Below, piece by piece: positions 15,044 to 17,148 of a stretch of 17,148 bases of DNA; position 1 is the first letter of the stretch, and each line of letters opens with the position of its first letter. Under the pieces are notes generated by a model. It was not told the DNA's origin and searched no databases. It was given only the letters and a program-made list of their open reading frames with translations. Location of the stretch: positions 1 to 17,148 of the forward strand of contig DFJF01000003.1 of NCBI GenBank assembly GCA_002372935.1. The letters run 5' to 3'. This DNA comes from Clostridiales bacterium UBA3678 (GTDB lineage Bacteria; Bacillota; Clostridia; TANB77; CAG-508). The translations under genes were made by a program, and so were the position numbers.

Positions 15044-15348
15044 TTACCAGTTTCCTTTCACAATACTTTTATATTACATTTTCTATTATATAACATCTTT
15101 TTATTTTTTAAAATAGTTTTTTTTTATTTTTAAAAATTTCATTGTTTTATTACAATATACAATTGTTTATTTTTTATTTATTCAAAACAATATTATATAT
15201 TTTTAAAGATGTAAATTGTAACAAAATCACCAAATCTTTTAAATATCAAGGTAAATAAATTTTGATATTAGGATATTTGCAAATATCTTATTTGTATTTT
15301 CATATTATTATAAAATTGAATAAATTAGTAAAAAGGGAATGAAGTAAT
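15044..15348. other. AT-rich intergenic region between divergent genes
   Basis: 305 bp without a credible gene. Toward the left is a TATAAT (minus strand, 15090-15085) with only a poor TTTTAA -35, a possible start site for the DnaB-like gene. The middle (15110-15210) is almost pure A/T with runs of T. The right part holds two inverted repeats that may be operators of the small regulator. No tRNA-end duplication, riboswitch or CRISPR-like pattern is visible. Confidence 0.6.
15242..15287. promoter_or_regulatory. Candidate operator palindromes upstream of the HTH gene
   Basis: A perfect 16-bp palindrome, GATATTTGCAAATATC (15272-15287), lies 61 bp before the regulator start. Just upstream an 8-bp inverted repeat, AATATCAA (15242-15249) and TTGATATT (15262-15269), shares the GATATT core. 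The shared half-site suggests several binding positions for a dimeric repressor, most simply the adjacent HTH protein controlling itself. No clear promoter could be fixed here. Confidence 0.45.
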
Positions 15349-15567
15349 ATGGTTAGAGTAAATATTGAAAAATTATTAAAGGAAAATAATCGTTCCAAAT
15401 ATTGGATTTGCAATCAAATGAATATAACTATGCATAATTTAAACAGGGTAATTTATGGTGAAACAAAATCTATTTCTTTTAGATATATAGAAGATTTCTG
15501 CAAATATTTAAACTGCACCCCTGGAGAGCTCTTTACTGTAATTCCTGATGAAGAAGATGAAAATTAA
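15349..15567 (+). CDS. Small Cro/C1-type helix-turn-helix regulator
   Basis: A 72-residue protein consisting of little more than one DNA-binding domain of the Cro/C1 type (HTH_26-like). Residues 1-66 show the pattern: VNIEKLLKENNRSKYWICNQ, the recognition segment MTMHNLNRVIYGETKSI (approximate, near 27-43), then RYIEDFCKYLNCTPGELFTV. The C-terminus is acidic (DEEDEN). Such single-domain regulators typically act as dimers and control themselves or a neighbour. It starts at an ATG after AAAAGGGAATGAAG, an adequate but spread-out ribosome binding site. It is transcribed away from the DnaB-like gene, stands alone, and ends 9 bp before a terminator. The palindromes at 15242-15287 are its likeliest targets. 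Confidence 0.85.
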   Translation: MVRVNIEKLLKENNRSKYWICNQMNITMHNLNRVIYGETKSISFRYIEDFCKYLNCTPGELFTVIPDEEDEN

Positions 15568-15575
15568 TAATACCT

Positions 15576-15620
15576 AAAAAACTATATATTGTTAATTATT
15601 TTAACAATATATAGTTTTTT
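15576..15620. terminator. Bidirectional terminator with a perfect 20-bp stem
   Basis: The arm at 15576-15595 (AAAAAACTATATATTGTTAA) and its exact complement at 15601-15620 enclose a 5-nt loop. A/T runs on both sides serve both strands. It ends the HTH gene from the left and the M18 peptidase gene from the right, whose TAA (15621-15623) abuts the stem. Confidence 0.88.
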
Positions 15621-17021
15621 TTATCTCCAAAAAGATTTATATGTTCGATATGCTTCATATACATCAAATTTACTTGTTACTTCATAAGGTGCATGCATTG
15701 AAAGTACAGGAACTCCACAATCTATAACATCTACTCCTTTATTTGCCAAAATATATGCAATTGTGCCTCCTCCACCAACATCTACTTTTCCAAGTTCTGC
15801 AACTTGATATTTTATATCATTTTCTTCTAACATATTTCTAACATAAGATACATATTCTGCATTTGCATCTGATGCACCAGATTTGCCTCTTGCTCCAGTA
15901 TATTTATTAAGTGAGATTCCTTTACCTAAATATCCCGCATTTTTGGCATCTGATACACTTGCATATAGTGGATCAAATCCTGCATCAACATCTGATGAAA
16001 GCATTTTAGAAAAACAAAATAATTTATCTAATAAATTTGGTCTATTTTCTCCAGCTTTATTTAAAAGCTCTGAAACAAAGAAATCAAACATATGTGATTC
16101 CATTCCAGTATTCCCCATACTTCCTATTTCTTCTTTATCTGATAAAATACATACAGCTGTTTTTTCTACATTTTCTGTTTCTAATATTGCTTGTAAAGAT
16201 GTATATGCACAAACTTTGTCATCTTGACCATAAGCCGCAATCATACTAGAATCTAGCCCTAAACTTTTGGGTTTAAATGCTGGAACAACTTCAAGCTCAC
16301 TACTTACAAAATCTCTTTCTGTAATTCCATATTTTTTATTCAAAATATTTAAAATATTTAATTTTACAGTTTCTTTTAATGTCTTCTCTTCTTCCTCATT
16401 TTCTGCTTGGTACGGAATACTTCCGACTAAAACTTGTAAATTTTCACCTTCTATACCATTTGAAAGTTTCTTTTGCATTTGGTCTTGGGCTAAATGTGGT
16501 AATAAATCTGTAATTGTAAAAATTGGATCATTTTCATCTTCTCCAATATTAATATCTATTTTTTCTCCATCTCTTTTTATTATAACACCATGTATTGAAA
16601 GTGGAATAGTAGTCCATTGATATTTTTTTATACCACCATAATAATGTGTCTTTAAATATGCTAATCCACCTTCTTCAGATAATGGGTTTGGCTTTAAATC
16701 TAATCTTGGTGAATCAATATGTGCACCTATTATATTTATTCCATTTTCTAATTTTTCTTTTCCAATTACAGCAAGGTACATACTTTTATCTCTATTTACA
16801 AAATACACTTTATCACCTGGATTAATTTTTTCGAAATTAATTAAATCCCTAAATCCATGTGTCTCTGCCGCTTTCCTTGCTTCTTTTACAAACTCTCTTT
16901 CAATTTTTGCTTTACCTAAAAAATTCATATAATTATCACAAAAATTAAAAATTTCATTTTTTCTGTTTTCATCAATAGTTTTCCATCCTATTTCTTTTTT
17001 ATCAAACAAATCTTCTACCAT
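15621..17021 (-). CDS. M18 family zinc aminopeptidase
   Basis: A cytoplasmic metallo-aminopeptidase of the M18 family (aspartyl aminopeptidase/aminopeptidase I type) that removes N-terminal residues from peptides. The 466 residues are the normal length. The metal-site motifs are in order: AHIDSPRLDLKPNP with a zinc His near 102, DKEEIGSMGN near 296 with the catalytic and bridging Glu pair, SSDVDAGFDP supplying an Asp, and CGVPVLSMHAPYE with a zinc His near 443. The segment TGARGKSGASDANAEYV and ELGKVDVGGGGT is also characteristic. The ATG has a strong AAGGAGG 5-6 nt upstream. It is monocistronic with its own promoter and terminator. Substrate preference cannot be read from the sequence. Confidence 0.93.
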   Translation of the reverse strand: MVEDLFDKKEIGWKTIDENRKNEIFNFCDNYMNFLGKAKIEREFVKEARKAAETHGFRDLINFEKINPGDKVYFVNRDKSMYLAVIGKEKLENGINIIGAHIDSPRLDLKPNPLSEEGGLAYLKTHYYGGIKKYQWTTIPLSIHGVIIKRDGEKIDINIGEDENDPIFTITDLLPHLAQDQMQKKLSNGIEGENLQVLVGSIPYQAENEEEEKTLKETVKLNILNILNKKYGITERDFVSSELEVVPAFKPKSLGLDSSMIAAYGQDDKVCAYTSLQAILETENVEKTAVCILSDKEEIGSMGNTGMESHMFDFFVSELLNKAGENRPNLLDKLFCFSKMLSSDVDAGFDPLYASVSDAKNAGYLGKGISLNKYTGARGKSGASDANAEYVSYVRNMLEENDIKYQVAELGKVDVGGGGTIAYILANKGVDVIDCGVPVLSMHAPYEVTSKFDVYEAYRTYKSFWR

Positions 17022-17066
17022 TTTTCCTCCTTAATCTCGGGATATTTCCCTTTTGTAATTTTCTTT

Positions 17067-17095
17067 ATTATATCATTTTGTTTTTTATTTTTCCA
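17067..17095 (-). promoter_or_regulatory. Promoter of the M18 aminopeptidase gene
   Basis: On the minus strand, TGGAAA (17095-17090), a 17-bp spacer and a perfect TATAAT (17072-17067) lie about 45 bp before the ATG. A small hairpin (GGGATATTTCCC, 17039-17050) sits in the leader just before the ribosome binding site. Confidence 0.65.
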
Positions 17096-17131
17096 CTATT
17101 TTTTTAAATTATTCTTTCATTTGTTTCATTT

Positions 17132-17148
17132 GGGGACGGTTCTCTTTC
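17132..17148. repeat. Edge of a possible REP/RAYT-type repeat
   Basis: The last bases read GGGGACGGTTCTCTTT after TTTGTTTCATTT. I recall sequences of this kind (GGGGACGGTTCT with flanking TTTGTTTCATT) near REP-associated tyrosine (IS200-like) transposase genes in Clostridia. It is markedly richer in G and C than its surroundings. The window ends before any gene that could confirm it. Confidence 0.4.

Noticed and set aside
15110..15240. Runs of A/T and short inverted repeats as an origin or CRISPR-like array
   Set aside because: No regular spacing, repeated units or DnaA-box series was seen; it is explained by base composition.
7356..15348. Integration of an element at the 3' end of tRNA-Cys
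   Set aside because: No copy of the tRNA 3' end (GATAGTCGCCTCCA) is visible at the far side of the accessory region, and no integrase is present. The terminator directly after the tRNA looks native.

Overview
This is a very AT-rich window (roughly three quarters A+T by eye) from what looks like an uncultured low-GC Gram-positive of the Clostridia, possibly a gut lineage. The evidence is a mreBCD-PBP2-minC shape and division operon preceded by radC and a DUF4321 gene, a MecA-type adaptor, strong AGGAGG-type ribosome binding sites, frequent TTG and GTG starts, TAA stops almost everywhere, and tRNAs with encoded CCA. The taxonomic placement is inference.

Region 1 (1-6350, minus strand) is a core operon read from right to left: DUF4321 protein, radC, mreB, mreC, mreD, PBP2 (mrdA type), minC, with minD probably beyond the left edge. 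Gaps are 19-44 bp and a near-consensus promoter sits at 6319-6347. The operon joins sidewall elongation (MreBCD with the PBP2 transpeptidase) to septum placement (MinC).

Region 2 (6440-7466, plus strand) holds a divergently transcribed mecA-like gene and then a tRNA-Gly(GCC)/tRNA-Cys(GCA) pair with its own strong promoter. It closes at a terminator hairpin that also ends the minus-strand genes arriving from the right.

Region 3 (7470-15043, minus strand) looks accessory. One operon encodes three proteins, each with a single N-terminal membrane anchor. They are a 319-aa protein, a 966-aa NlpC/P60 plus GH24-lysozyme-type peptidoglycan hydrolase, and a 446-aa protein. The layout recalls the VirB8-like plus hydrolase part of Gram-positive conjugative elements, but no VirB4, VirB6, coupling protein, relaxase or integrase is present. 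Upstream of it is a separately terminated gene for a DnaB/RecA-type ATPase. The most interesting feature is at 8819-9226: a peptidase M15 (VanY-like) domain lies in the same frame as the hydrolase but is cut off by an in-frame TAA, is broken again by an in-frame TGA, and ends in a C-terminal tail copied from the 319-aa gene. That tail is part of a 57-bp imperfect direct repeat flanking the 3.3-kb hydrolase module. I read this as a decaying three-domain hydrolase shaped by duplication and deletion.

Region 4 (15044-17148) has a 305-bp AT-rich intergenic stretch with palindromes, a small Cro/C1-type regulator on the plus strand, a perfect 20-bp-stem bidirectional terminator, an M18 aminopeptidase on the minus strand, and at the extreme right edge a GC-richer GGGGACGGTTCTC sequence like those near REP/RAYT-type mobile repeats.
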